Source: a virus
Virus record (IMG/VR): IMGVR_UViG_3300046001_004479
Location: 1 to 22,089 of that record
Length of the DNA: 22,089 bases
Direction: 5' to 3' (one strand)
The position numbers and the translations under genes are program-made. The notes under the pieces were generated by a model, which saw only the letters and a program-made list of their open reading frames with translations, had not been told where the DNA came from and did not search any database. This document shows positions 13,150-20,928 of this stretch, in pieces (the first letter of the stretch is position 1; each line of letters begins with the position of its first letter).

Positions 13150-13182
13150 AAAAAAACCCCTTTGAGTTAACAAAAGGGTTTT
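13150..13182 (-). terminator. Intrinsic terminator of the late/lysis operon
   Basis: On the minus strand AAAACCCTTTTG, loop TTAACT, then CAAAGGGGTTTT pairs with one mismatch and is followed by a T-run ending at 13150. It lies 57 bases after the endolysin stop codon and just before the promoter region of the next operon. Confidence 0.75.
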
Positions 13183-13184
13183 AT

Positions 13185-13225
13185 CATTCGGAAAAATACG
13201 GTTTATGAGTCCAAAAAACCGAATG
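13185..13225 (-). terminator. Second hairpin with alternative pairings after the endolysin gene
   Basis: CATTCGG and CCGAATG (13185 to 13191 and 13219 to 13225) are perfect inverted repeats. Within the same segment CGGTTT and AAACCG (13221 to 13216 and 13204 to 13199 on the minus strand) form a 6-bp stem followed by TATTTTT. The two pairings share bases and exclude each other. It is either a tandem terminator or a processing or stability hairpin at the 3' end of the lysis message. Confidence 0.5.
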
Positions 13226-13238
13226 AGTATTTATTTTT

Positions 13239-13703
13239 TTAGTGTGCTATTTCAAAATGCATCCAATCGTAGTTTTTTTCACGCCCTAGACTTAAAAAGC
13301 CGTGTTTGTAAAAAATATCAATCATTGGTTTATACTCAGGACGTGCGAAACGCGCCGTTTTAGAAGTTTCTTTTAATAAATTTCTTTGTGGGTCAAGATC
13401 AATAGCAACGCCCCAACTGTGACGGCTCAATTTAGTTGACGAGCCACGCATTAAACGGTAGTTAAAACAACCCCCGTACTTATTTATTCCTAATTCGTTA
13501 ATCTTATCTATACCGTAATGCTTTAAAATGTCGTTAAACACGTTTAAAAAGGCGTCCGCTGCCATATTATGGCAACGCATTGTTTTTACAGGTTTACCGT
13601 CGTATAAAAAAGGATAGGGCAATTTAATCGAAACAAGCCCCGCGCCTTCGGGCGTTGGTACACCATACTTTTTATTAAGCTGGTCGGTTGTTAATTGTGT
13701 CAT
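13239..13703 (-). CDS. M15-family peptidase endolysin
   Basis: The 154-residue product has the zinc-peptidase pattern of the VanX/DD-carboxypeptidase M15 family: [12 protein letters not shown] gives H95 and D102 (H-x6-D), and DWMHFEI gives H149, with D146 as the probable catalytic residue. It has no signal peptide, as expected for an endolysin released by a holin. These enzymes cut peptide bonds in the peptidoglycan stem or cross-link. The gene overlaps the upstream small membrane-protein gene by four bases (ATGA) and is followed by two hairpins, marking the end of the late operon. The family call is confident; the exact bond cleaved is not known. Confidence 0.9.
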   Translation of the reverse strand: MTQLTTDQLNKKYGVPTPEGAGLVSIKLPYPFLYDGKPVKTMRCHNMAADAFLNVFNDILKHYGIDKINELGINKYGGCFNYRLMRGSSTKLSRHSWGVAIDLDPQRNLLKETSKTARFARPEYKPMIDIFYKHGFLSLGREKNYDWMHFEIAH

Positions 13704-13909
13704 GGCTTATTTTTTAATGCGCTTTGTACCGCTTTACCCCCGAAGATTGCACCACCAACTGTTAAGGCTACAAATAAAACAGGGCTTGCAATTGTTACAA
13801 GTCCAAGACCTAAAACAGTTGCGCACGTTACGCCTACAGCTGTAGAAATTTGACCTTTTAAACGGTTGCTTCTTGAGGTTCTCGATTTAATTCTTTCAAG
13901 TATTTTCAT
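13700..13909 (-). CDS. Small membrane protein, holin candidate
   Basis: The 69-residue product has a basic N-terminus ([20 protein letters not shown]), then about 38 hydrophobic residues, [18 protein letters not shown] and [16 protein letters not shown], and a basic tail. The hydrophobic region is long enough for two closely spaced membrane helices with a proline between. Its ATGA overlap with the endolysin gene and its size suit a class II holin. The alternative is that the neighbouring 77-residue protein is the holin and this one is its regulator. Confidence 0.65.
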   Translation of the reverse strand: MKILERIKSRTSRSNRLKGQISTAVGVTCATVLGLGLVTIASPVLFVALTVGGAIFGGKAVQSALKNKP

Positions 13910-14129
13910 CTTCTATTTTTATTTGACTTGGCAAAATCGCCAAAGGTTTAAAGGTATAATTATTTTTACTTTCTCTAGGATTTTCACTCAAGTTATTCAT
14001 CTGTAGATAACAGTCTTTTAAAGCCGTTTGAAGCTCTTTAACGTCTGAACGAGTAAGCATTATAATATAGAACATAAACGGAACTACGCCTATCTTTACG
14101 CCTAAATCTAGTATTTTTTCGGGTGCCAT
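13896..14129 (-). CDS. Single-helix membrane protein, BhlA-like holin candidate
   Basis: The product has one N-terminal membrane helix, about residues 10 to 26 (GVKIGVVPFMFYIIML), followed by a charged helical stretch, RSDVKELQTALKDCYLQM, and a polar tail. One short membrane helix followed by a coiled-coil-like segment is the plan of BhlA/UviB-type holins. It overlaps the next small membrane gene by 14 bases, and the endolysin follows. Together these form a lysis cassette of two membrane proteins and one peptidase. Which of the two is the pore former cannot be read from sequence. Confidence 0.62.
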   Translation of the reverse strand: MAPEKILDLGVKIGVVPFMFYIIMLTRSDVKELQTALKDCYLQMNNLSENPRESKNNYTFKPLAILPSQIKIEDENT

Positions 14130-14157
14130 TGTGGTTTCATGTTTAGGTTATTCGGTA

Positions 14158-14472
14158 TTAAACCAAATCAATTATAACTTCATAACCCTCTTTCACTAAC
14201 ATAGCACTAGCAACCTCGTGAGCAGTTAACATTGATTGTTCTAAAACTTCACCACTTGCACTTGTTGGCACATCTGTTGGAATAGTTGGAGCGTTCAATT
14301 TAAATGCTTCTTTACTCAAAAAGATGTAAGGAAAAGCACTTTCAATAGTTGTTCCGTTTGGTCTACAAGCAAATTCTAAACGTGCATAAACGCTTTCAAG
14401 TTCTGTTATTTGTCCGTCGTAACCTTGACTTTGAATTTTCTTTGTTGCTGTTGATTTGATAATTAATCCCAT
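14158..14472 (-). CDS. Small virion-type protein of unknown role (104 aa)
   Basis: The start at 14472 (MGLIIKSTATKKIQ) is preferred over an earlier in-frame ATG because it follows AAAACTAAAAAA and avoids overlap with the fibre gene. The product looks compact and beta-rich, with ITELESVYARLEFACRPNGT and AFPYIFLSKEAFKLNAP. It ends in helices, VLEQSMLTAHEVASAMLVKE. It sits between the fibre and the lysis genes, where small tail or fibre accessory proteins are common. No motif identifies it; fibre chaperone or tail accessory is a contextual guess. Confidence 0.6.
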   Translation of the reverse strand: MGLIIKSTATKKIQSQGYDGQITELESVYARLEFACRPNGTTIESAFPYIFLSKEAFKLNAPTIPTDVPTSASGEVLEQSMLTAHEVASAMLVKEGYEVIIDLV

Positions 14473-14501
14473 TTTTTTAGTTTTTGTGTAAATATAGTAA
14501 A

Positions 14502-16487
14502 TTAGTTTAAGGCAACCCACGCCCCCCCTGAGTAGATGTACATTTTATTATTTGTTGAATCTATTACAATTGGCGCTTTGCCCGTTACTGTTGTAGGTGT
14601 TCCCGTCGGCAATCCCGCACAAGTTGGAAAATAAGTAAAACCATTTGTTGCGGTTGTAGATAATACTGTTTCTGCACCTAGAATTTGATTGTGATTAGCA
14701 TCTTTTCTTATTAATTGGTTTGCCTGACCATCCGTAATAATTACGTTATTTGCAAGTGATGTTGAAAGCCCTGAAAAGCCTCCCCCTATAAGAGTATTAT
14801 AGCTTCCCGTTGTTATACCAATAACTCCACTATTAATGCCAACTTGTATGTTATTTGATCCCGTTGTTACTCCGTATAAGGATAAATAACCAACGCCAAT
14901 ATTACCGCTTCCGCTACCGATAGAATAACTACTTTGCCGACCAACAGATGTGTTATTGCTTCCCGTTGCATTTGTTAATGATTCTGAACCGAAGCCAGTA
15001 TTATTAGCTCCTGTTGTAACTGTTGTTAATGACAAATTACCTACTGATGTGTTTTCACTTCCCGAACTTGCAAGAAAAAGACTTCTATAGCCAACACCTG
15101 TATTGCCTACTGCATTCGAGTACGCTAATGACTGATGACCTATTGAGGTATTATTACTGGCTGTTGATAGTGAAAAAAGACTTTGTGTACCTATTGCTAT
15201 ATTATTAACACCACTGGTTAATGATGGTAAATTTTGAGAACCAAAAGCGATATTATTTGCACCCGTTGTTGATCCTGAAAAATTTCCTAAACCATATTGA
15301 AAATTAGTAGAGACATTACCTTTTCCGTTTGAAAATACATCATGATTTCCATTTACCACAAATAAATTTCCTGTATCAGCACTATTCCGAACTCTCAAAC
15401 CTAAATCAGTTGACAAAGCCCCTCCACATTTTACGTCAAGTTTAGCCCCTCCCGTATGACCTCCAATTACTAACTGAGTAGAAGCATCGAATACGAAATT
15501 AGCACTTTGACTTACAACTGATCCGTCTTGGAATAATACACGCTTTGTCGTTCCTGAAGTAATTGCAGTTGTGCCTATTGTTATGCCGCTAGGAATTAAA
15601 GCCAAAGCCGAATTAACAGCATCGACAGTCGGGAACTTAACGCCTGTACCGTCCACAGTTAAAGCGTTTTGTTTGTTTGCGGTCGCTTCTTTTGTTGCTA
15701 AAGCGCTTGTTGTTGTTGTTGCAAAATTCGCGTCGTCGCCCAAAGCCGCAGCGAGTTCGTTTAAAGTGTCTAAAGCGCTTGGCGCTGCATTTATTAAAGC
15801 GTCAATTTTTGCGACTATTCGAGTTTCAACGGCTTGAACTGTTGGGAAAAGAACGTCGTTTAAGGTTGTAAAAACAGTTGCTTTGTTTGCTGTTGCCTCA
15901 GCTCCCAAACTTATTAAACTTTGATCACCCGTATTTATTCCACTGACTTGGTCAATTTTGCTTTTATCGGTTGCGATCATTAAACCCGCTTCGCTTCTTG
16001 TTGCTGCGGGGATTGTAACGTCTGCGCCCGTCGAACTTGTTAATAAAAACGTGTTCGCGGTTTTCGTTGTAATCGCTAGGTTTGTCGTTGTTGTTAATCC
16101 AGCGTCAATAAAAGCCCTAATTTCTGCGGCTGTAACTTCATTTATTCCGCCTTCATTTAAAACCGTGTCGGCGTTTCTTTTGTGCGCTAAAATAGAAGGG
16201 AAAACCTCAATCCAATAACTCGTATCTGTCGAAGGTGTAACCCCAATAGACGGCGACGCGTTAACGTATTCATACAAACGACCGCTATACGTTGAATAAT
16301 TTAAAACGGAGTCGTCGTAAGTTTCAAACTCATCAAAGGCAATAACCCCGCTAGTGTTGCATAAAGCTACTAAGTCGTTATAAATATTGATATTATTATT
16401 ATCAAAGTCCTCATTCGTTAAAAAGTCGCCTTTTGTAGTAAGGGGGGAATTTATAAGCTCCCTTAAAATTATGTTATCTGTATTCAT
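14502..16487 (-). CDS. Long tail-fibre protein with YadA-like head repeats
   Basis: The 661-residue product has three parts. The N-terminal about 190 residues include YWIEVFPSILAHKRNADTVL and GGINEVTAAEIRAF. The middle has the phage fibre repeat LINAAPSALDTLNELAAALG then DDANFATT (about 231 to 257), bounded by two EATANK segments. Residues 409 to 582 hold about ten repeats of 16 to 18 residues of the form GxNNxxxGxxSL, resembling the left-handed beta-roll of trimeric autotransporter adhesins. The end, NNKMYIYSGGAWVALN, is a common fibre terminus. It should be the host-recognition fibre or a head or tail decoration of similar build. Repeats of this type evolve quickly and set host range. Confidence 0.85.
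   Translation of the reverse strand: MNTDNIILRELINSPLTTKGDFLTNEDFDNNNINIYNDLVALCNTSGVIAFDEFETYDDSVLNYSTYSGRLYEYVNASPSIGVTPSTDTSYWIEVFPSILAHKRNADTVLNEGGINEVTAAEIRAFIDAGLTTTTNLAITTKTANTFLLTSSTGADVTIPAATRSEAGLMIATDKSKIDQVSGINTGDQSLISLGAEATANKATVFTTLNDVLFPTVQAVETRIVAKIDALINAAPSALDTLNELAAALGDDANFATTTTSALATKEATANKQNALTVDGTGVKFPTVDAVNSALALIPSGITIGTTAITSGTTKRVLFQDGSVVSQSANFVFDASTQLVIGGHTGGAKLDVKCGGALSTDLGLRVRNSADTGNLFVVNGNHDVFSNGKGNVSTNFQYGLGNFSGSTTGANNIAFGSQNLPSLTSGVNNIAIGTQSLFSLSTASNNTSIGHQSLAYSNAVGNTGVGYRSLFLASSGSENTSVGNLSLTTVTTGANNTGFGSESLTNATGSNNTSVGRQSSYSIGSGSGNIGVGYLSLYGVTTGSNNIQVGINSGVIGITTGSYNTLIGGGFSGLSTSLANNVIITDGQANQLIRKDANHNQILGAETVLSTTATNGFTYFPTCAGLPTGTPTTVTGKAPIVIDSTNNKMYIYSGGAWVALN
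14742..15263 (-). repeat. Coding repeats: about ten copies of a 16 to 18-residue adhesin-like unit
   Basis: Units such as GVNNIAIGTQSLFSLST, GSENTSVGNLSLTTVTT and GSNNTSVGRQSSYSIGS follow each other without gaps. The Asn and Gly positions are conserved while the SL-x-x segment varies. The DNA copies have diverged, so the array is old rather than a recent expansion. Confidence 0.8.
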
Positions 16488-16490
16488 GGC

Positions 16491-17021
16491 TTAAACTTGT
16501 CTCATTTTTACTCCGTTTTTAAAATTTGTTGTACGTCCAGCATAACGCCAAAGGGGAAAATCTGAATAATGACGGTCTAAAAATAAACGCGTTCTTTCTT
16601 CATGTACCGTTGCCCCGCTTCGCGCTTGCGTTACAAGTCGGCTAATTGCTTTCGGGTCGGCTCTCTCGCTGTATTGAGTTGTTTTATTAACGAATCCCGT
16701 AGGCGTTGACGTTATACCGTCTAAAGCAACGAAACGCGCCCACGAATGATAAACCAAAACAGCGCGCAACCCTTCGAACTTATAATCTAAACCGTTGAAA
16801 GTGTATTTTTTCCCGTTCCAAAGTTCCGAATAAGTAGCTAAAGAGGGCGACGCTTCAAAATCTTCGATTAAAGCAATGTAAAAAGAGTCACCCAAAAAGG
16901 CGCGTAAATCAAAATCCTGAGCCTCTAAAATTAAAGGGTTTAATTCCTTTTCCTGAGCAATATTTAAAGAAATTCCTTTAAAATCTCGAATGTCTGAAAG
17001 TGTTATTAATTGCGTTTCCAT
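16491..17021 (-). CDS. Head-tail adaptor candidate
   Basis: The 176-residue product is directly downstream of the portal gene, with three bases between them. It is mainly helical, with LNPLILEAQDFDLRAFLGDS and DSFYIALIEDFEA. A segment near residues 82 to 100 reads LRAVLVYHSWARFVALDGI and the C-terminus is basic. This organisation resembles the connector or adaptor proteins that bind the portal in tailed phages of Bacteroidota (a DUF6712-like layout, recalled and not searched). It has no catalytic motif. The role rests mainly on its position after the portal. Confidence 0.65.
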   Translation of the reverse strand: METQLITLSDIRDFKGISLNIAQEKELNPLILEAQDFDLRAFLGDSFYIALIEDFEASPSLATYSELWNGKKYTFNGLDYKFEGLRAVLVYHSWARFVALDGITSTPTGFVNKTTQYSERADPKAISRLVTQARSGATVHEERTRLFLDRHYSDFPLWRYAGRTTNFKNGVKMRQV

Positions 17022-17024
17022 ATT

Positions 17025-18407
17025 TTAACGGGTTACAGGTTCGGGGGTTGTTGAAATTCCTAACATTTGGTTTGCCTGTTCTTCGCTTAACCCGAATAAA
17101 ACTTTCATTGAGCCCTTTTTTTGATCAGTAGAAAGCAAAGGATCTGAAAGTATAGCCGTAAGCGCTTGAGTACCCCCAACGCCCAACGTAACCGCTAATA
17201 AAACCGTGTCGCTCTTTGCGTCGTCAGCTGGGGCGTCCCCATTTTTAACCCTTATTTCGTTTTTTGTGTAATAAGGTAAATAAACGGCGTCGATAGGTTT
17301 TGTTGACGGAACGGGAATTAAGCTATAATTTTGACTCGGGCAAATTGGATAACTCCACTTTGAAAAAATATCTTTTAAAATTTCTTCGATAACTAAACGG
17401 TCGCCTGTCGTAATATCGTTGTAATAAGTCTTGGCATTTAAAAGCTCGTCACTTGAAAACCCCGTTGACGTTTCGAGTAGTAAAACAGCTGGGATAAAAA
17501 ATTGTTTTCTTATTGCTTCCTGAGCGCTTTTTTCTGTAAACTCATAAAGACGGTCATAGTTTTGAATGTCTATTTTTTCGAGCTTAATATTTTCGGCGCC
17601 GTTTTCTTCTTCTAAAACTAGAATAGTTCCCGCGCCGTCACCTCCTTGAAATTGCTTTAAATTCTCGTCGAAAATTTCGGCGTTTGCTGCAGCTTCGGGG
17701 CTTTCATCTTTACCCACTCGCATAATGTACGACGCGAGAAAGTTTTTAGCGCTTGTCGAATGTTTAAAGCGTTTTAATTGTGCCTCCGTTTGCATATCTT
17801 CTAAAACAGCGTCGTAAGGCGCCAAAGAATATTCATTTAAACCGTTAACGCTCCAAAGGTAAACTTGTCCTTTGTAGTTTTCCCAGCCGCCCGCATCTTC
17901 GACTTGAGCCTCGACCTTTGACGGGTCGTAAAGATCGTAATAAATAACGTCCTCTTTTTTAATGTTTTTTCTTTTGACTTTTCCCCAGTCGTCATAGACT
18001 GCAATTTTCCCAGCGTTTAACGGGTCGTCAGCGGGGCAAAGTCTGCAATATTTCCAAAGCATAGGCGTTGCGCTTGTATGCTGTAAAAGCCCGTTAAAAT
18101 TAACGTGAATCGCTACCGAATCAAAACGACCCTTTGATTCGCAAATTTTACGCGTAAACTTGTCTACTGTTAAATTATCTTCATTAACACGGGCTTTGTA
18201 AAAGTCGGGGTCAGTTGCCCCGTTACCCATTATAAATTTAATAAAGGTTTTTAAACAAGCTTGAGCCGTCGCGCTGTCGTTTGTAATGTCGTCAACGCGT
18301 TGAGGGTAAAGGTTATCAAAGTCGTAATTTATAATCCCGAAAGTTTTATTTTCGGTTGCTGTTATTCTTTTCTCGACCTTTAGGGCTTGAGCTTTTACCT
18401 TTGCCAT
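17025..18407 (-). CDS. Portal protein
   Basis: The 460-residue product has the features of Bacteroidota phage portals. The N-terminal region places the chain on the membrane-distal face (NYDFDNLYPQRVDDITNDSA). A wing follows with ATPMLWKYCRLCPADDP, and a long stem or crown region contains LAPYDAVLEDMQTEAQLKRF. Then come YEFTEKSAQEAIRKQFFIPA and LLLETSTGFSSDELLNAK, the usual helix and loop near the central channel. The C-terminus, with YYTKNEIRVKNGDAP and LFGLSEEQANQMLGIS, fits too. It should form a dodecamer through which DNA enters the head. Here it lies downstream of protease and capsid genes, which is the reverse of the common order. Confidence 0.85.
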   Translation of the reverse strand: MAKVKAQALKVEKRITATENKTFGIINYDFDNLYPQRVDDITNDSATAQACLKTFIKFIMGNGATDPDFYKARVNEDNLTVDKFTRKICESKGRFDSVAIHVNFNGLLQHTSATPMLWKYCRLCPADDPLNAGKIAVYDDWGKVKRKNIKKEDVIYYDLYDPSKVEAQVEDAGGWENYKGQVYLWSVNGLNEYSLAPYDAVLEDMQTEAQLKRFKHSTSAKNFLASYIMRVGKDESPEAAANAEIFDENLKQFQGGDGAGTILVLEEENGAENIKLEKIDIQNYDRLYEFTEKSAQEAIRKQFFIPAVLLLETSTGFSSDELLNAKTYYNDITTGDRLVIEEILKDIFSKWSYPICPSQNYSLIPVPSTKPIDAVYLPYYTKNEIRVKNGDAPADDAKSDTVLLAVTLGVGGTQALTAILSDPLLSTDQKKGSMKVLFGLSEEQANQMLGISTTPEPVTR

Positions 18408-18408
18408 T

Positions 18409-18960
18409 TTATGAATTTAATTTAACCAAAGTAATTAATAAATCCTTTTTCGGGTTCTTTGGGTATTCAACGCCTTTACTTTTCAAAATAGCGATTAGCT
18501 CAGGGACTTTTAAATCTTCAATTGTTAAAAAATCTTCGACGTCCTCAATTTTTTCTTTAACCGCTTTTTTTATTTCTGACAAATCGCAAATTTCCCTCCA
18601 ATTGTCAGGCACACGCTTAAAGAATTTTATTAAGGCGGGAACCGCTTTTAAAGCCGCAATCATTTGCTCGTCGCTTGAATGTTCCGTAATTGTGTCACAT
18701 TGAAAAGATGTAATCACTTTTCCTTTATGCAAGTGAAATTGTCGGTTTGTTTCGCTCATAATTTTATTATTGATATTTGTAAATTTTAACATTATAAATA
18801 AGTCCTCTATACATTCACATTTTGCCCGCTTGTTTAGGCTTATTCCTGTCAAAAGAATGTTTAATTTATTAGCGTTTCGCCACTCTGTCGAATTGGTATC
18901 TTTGCGCCAAGTGTCTTTTGTCGCCTCGCTTTTTAAAACTATTTCTTTTAATTCAAGCAT
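18409..18960 (-). CDS. Late protein with C-terminal HeH/LEM-like motif
   Basis: The start at 18960 (MLELKEIVLK) is chosen because upstream in-frame codons lie inside a terminator hairpin. The 183-residue product ends, at about 147 to 182, in IEDLKVPELIAILKSKGVEY then PKNPKKDLLITLVKL. This is a helix-extension-helix motif like the SAP/LEM group that binds DNA or proteins and is common in phage capsid-region genes. The N-terminal 67 residues, with WRNANKLNILLTGIS and CECIEDLF, look like a separate unit; a methionine at residue 68 (ATG at 18759, after AATAATAAAATT) could start a shorter product. It precedes the portal by one base. A role in head assembly is likely by position only. Confidence 0.7.
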   Translation of the reverse strand: MLELKEIVLKSEATKDTWRKDTNSTEWRNANKLNILLTGISLNKRAKCECIEDLFIMLKFTNINNKIMSETNRQFHLHKGKVITSFQCDTITEHSSDEQMIAALKAVPALIKFFKRVPDNWREICDLSEIKKAVKEKIEDVEDFLTIEDLKVPELIAILKSKGVEYPKNPKKDLLITLVKLNS

Positions 18961-18990
18961 AAAAAAAAGGTGTAACAAGTGTTACACCTT
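18961..18990 (-). terminator. Intrinsic terminator directly in front of a start codon
   Basis: AAGGTGTAAC (18967 to 18976) and GTTACACCTT (18981 to 18990) form a perfect 10-bp stem with a 4-base loop. On the minus strand it is followed by a run of T that reaches the ATG at 18960. It should end or attenuate messages from the capsid side before the portal genes. Confidence 0.85.
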
Positions 18991-19029
18991 TCGAAAATAC
19001 AAATTTTATTTTAAATAAAATTCACTCTT

Positions 19030-19758
19030 TTATAATAAAGCGTCGACAATTGCTTTTGAAGCTGCGTAGCTAGTTATAAACAAAGCGTTTGGTAAACGTG
19101 GCTCTTTGTTTACATCTGTAAAAAATGTAAAATCAAACGCCCCCTGAGTGTCCGCGTTGTTTGGGTCTCTTTCAATTACTGTTAACTCAAGCCCTGACGT
19201 TGCGCCGTAAACTTCAAAGGCGCTGTTTCCTGTAGCTCCCTTAAAATAGTTTTCAGTAATAATAATAAATCGCCCGTCTTTCATCGAGTTCAATTGTGAC
19301 TTAATCGCTGGGGAAATATCAAAACCTTTAGCCATTACAGTATGATCAAACATTTTATTAAACCCGACTTTGATTAACGAAGCCTTTGGAGCTATAGAGT
19401 TGTTTTTTCCGTCGATTTGGTAAGCTGTAGCGCCCGAAGCTAAAACAATATCTGTAATTGTTTCACCGTCCGCAGCGTAAGAATAACTTAATACGTCGTC
19501 AAAGTTCATAATGACAGCGCGGTCGCGTGTACCTCCTTGAATTGGAGTTGTACAACTTTTAAAAATACTTGCTGAAATTTCACCGCAAACAGTAGTAAAA
19601 GCCATTCCGCCAAAAGAAGGCGCGACAAAAGAATAACCAACAGTAACAGCAAAGGCAACCCCTACCGATAAACTCGGCTCTAGTCCCGTTGTTGAAATAA
19701 TCGCCGACGAACTTAAAAGCATTGTAAGCGAAAATAAAAAAGAAATTAATTTTTTCAT
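19030..19758 (-). CDS. Late protein with a hydrophobic leader and a virion-type domain
   Basis: The 242-residue product begins like an exported protein, MKKLISFLFSLTMLLSSSA. A second apolar stretch, SLSVGVAFAVTVGYSFVA, ends near residue 48. From M52 (ATG at 19603 to 19605) the sequence changes to a soluble domain: MAFTTVCGEISASIFKSC, TRDRAVIMNFDDVLSY and LTVIERDPNNADTQGAFDFT. That domain reads like proteins encoded next to capsid genes in Bacteroidota phages and could be a tail-tube or decoration protein. An internal start at M52 would yield this domain alone. The gene lies between two terminators after the capsid gene. Both the function and the reality of the leader are open. Confidence 0.65.
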   Translation of the reverse strand: MKKLISFLFSLTMLLSSSAIISTTGLEPSLSVGVAFAVTVGYSFVAPSFGGMAFTTVCGEISASIFKSCTTPIQGGTRDRAVIMNFDDVLSYSYAADGETITDIVLASGATAYQIDGKNNSIAPKASLIKVGFNKMFDHTVMAKGFDISPAIKSQLNSMKDGRFIIITENYFKGATGNSAFEVYGATSGLELTVIERDPNNADTQGAFDFTFFTDVNKEPRLPNALFITSYAASKAIVDALL

Positions 19759-19782
19759 GTTTTCTAATTTTTTTAAAAGATT

Positions 19783-19811
19783 AAAAAAAAGCGGGTTTTA
19801 AAGCCCGCCTT
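19783..19811 (-). terminator. Intrinsic terminator after the capsid gene
   Basis: On the minus strand GCGGG, loop CTTTAAAA, CCCGC is followed by eight T. The inner TTT and AAA can pair as well. It sits directly after the capsid stop codon and about 25 bases before the next start codon, so it probably sets a high capsid-to-downstream message ratio. Confidence 0.8.
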
Positions 19812-19817
19812 TTAAAT

Positions 19818-20900
19818 TTAGTAAGCCGCTTGGATTTCATGATCAATAATGACTTTCGCGTCAATATTGAAAGCAAAATCAATATGGTTCTTTTTCGTTG
19901 TACGGTCAAAGATTACGTCGAAGTCACTCATTGAGGCGCTTTCTTCTGTTCCGATTTGGATATTGTCAGGCGTCAATAAAATAGCTCTGTGAGGTAAATA
20001 GTACTTCGTGCCGTTTGAATAGTAACTACGAATAATTCTATCCCAAAGATTAAAGCTTATAACTTCAATACCGCCATTTTTTAAAACTGTAATTCCGTTT
20101 TCCATTCTCTCAGTCGTAAACGCAACGTTTGCAGCGATCAACTCTCTTTCGTATTGGTCAGCAACCGAAGCCGTAACAACGTAAATAAGTCCCGCTTTTT
20201 CTCTCAAACGATAGTCAGCTCCGAACTTCATATTTTGCAAAGTGTTTGTCACTACTCTGTTTGTTGTATCCGTTGAATCAAAAGCTTGTAAGGCAAATGT
20301 AGCTTGAGCGTTTTTAGTTGCAAGTCCCGCCGTTTTACGGTTTGCGTCAGCTCCGACAATTGCAAAGATTTGTTTGAATAAACCGTCGATTTTATTGAAA
20401 TATCCTAAAACTGTTCCGTTTGTCAATACCCCCGCTGGTGAATCGTTGTAATCTGCAGCGTCAACGTCAGAGAACCATGCAATACGATAGATTGCCTCTT
20501 GAATTGCGTCAGTTACTAAGTCCTGAACAAACATAAAAAACTCTGTAGCTGTTAAGTCAGCTTTTTGCACTCCGATTTTCAAACCGTAAGCCCAAAATGA
20601 AGCCTCTAAATCAGTCCAACAAGCTGTAAAACGATCTGAAACCGTGACAGGCTCCCAAAACTTTTCACTCATTGCGATAGTGTTTGTTGCTGCTGCTGGG
20701 TCACACCCGCCAGCTCCCAAACCAACTAAACCGCTCAAGCGCCCTAAAATTGCAATTTGCTTTTTTTGTACAATACCATTGACAACGGTATGAAATTTTG
20801 ATAACTCAGGCTTTGAAAATCCACTTTCAAAAACCGCCTCGGATAACGACTTTATTTCGTCTCCGTTAAATGTTAAGTCTGCGACTGTAATTAATGCCAT
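19818..20900 (-). CDS. Major capsid protein
   Basis: The 360-residue product follows the prohead protease by 28 bases and has the profile of an HK97-fold capsid protein of Bacteroidota phages. The N-terminal helix region is LTFNGDEIKSLSEAVFESGF. An E-loop-like segment follows (MSEKFWEPVTVSDRF), then a long spine-type helix, FMFVQDLVTDAIQEAIYRIA. The P- and A-domain part reads GGIEVISFNLWDRIIRSYYS to SDFDVIFDRTTKKNHIDFAF. It has no signal peptide or enzyme motif. Position after a ClpP-type protease, and before a strong terminator that allows high expression, supports the call. The HK97 fold itself is inferred from context and pattern. Confidence 0.8.
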   Translation of the reverse strand: MALITVADLTFNGDEIKSLSEAVFESGFSKPELSKFHTVVNGIVQKKQIAILGRLSGLVGLGAGGCDPAAATNTIAMSEKFWEPVTVSDRFTACWTDLEASFWAYGLKIGVQKADLTATEFFMFVQDLVTDAIQEAIYRIAWFSDVDAADYNDSPAGVLTNGTVLGYFNKIDGLFKQIFAIVGADANRKTAGLATKNAQATFALQAFDSTDTTNRVVTNTLQNMKFGADYRLREKAGLIYVVTASVADQYERELIAANVAFTTERMENGITVLKNGGIEVISFNLWDRIIRSYYSNGTKYYLPHRAILLTPDNIQIGTEESASMSDFDVIFDRTTKKNHIDFAFNIDAKVIIDHEIQAAY

Positions 20901-20928
20901 AATTTAAAATATTAATGTTTTGTTTTGA

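Noticed and set aside
15571-16218. Several plus-strand open frames opposite the fibre gene
   Set aside because: They mirror the Ala/Thr-rich repeats of the fibre and change frame without gene-like starts. All convincing genes in the window are on the other strand.
18961-18978. Upstream TTG start for the HeH-motif protein
   Set aside because: The extra codons are the arm and T-run of a terminator hairpin.
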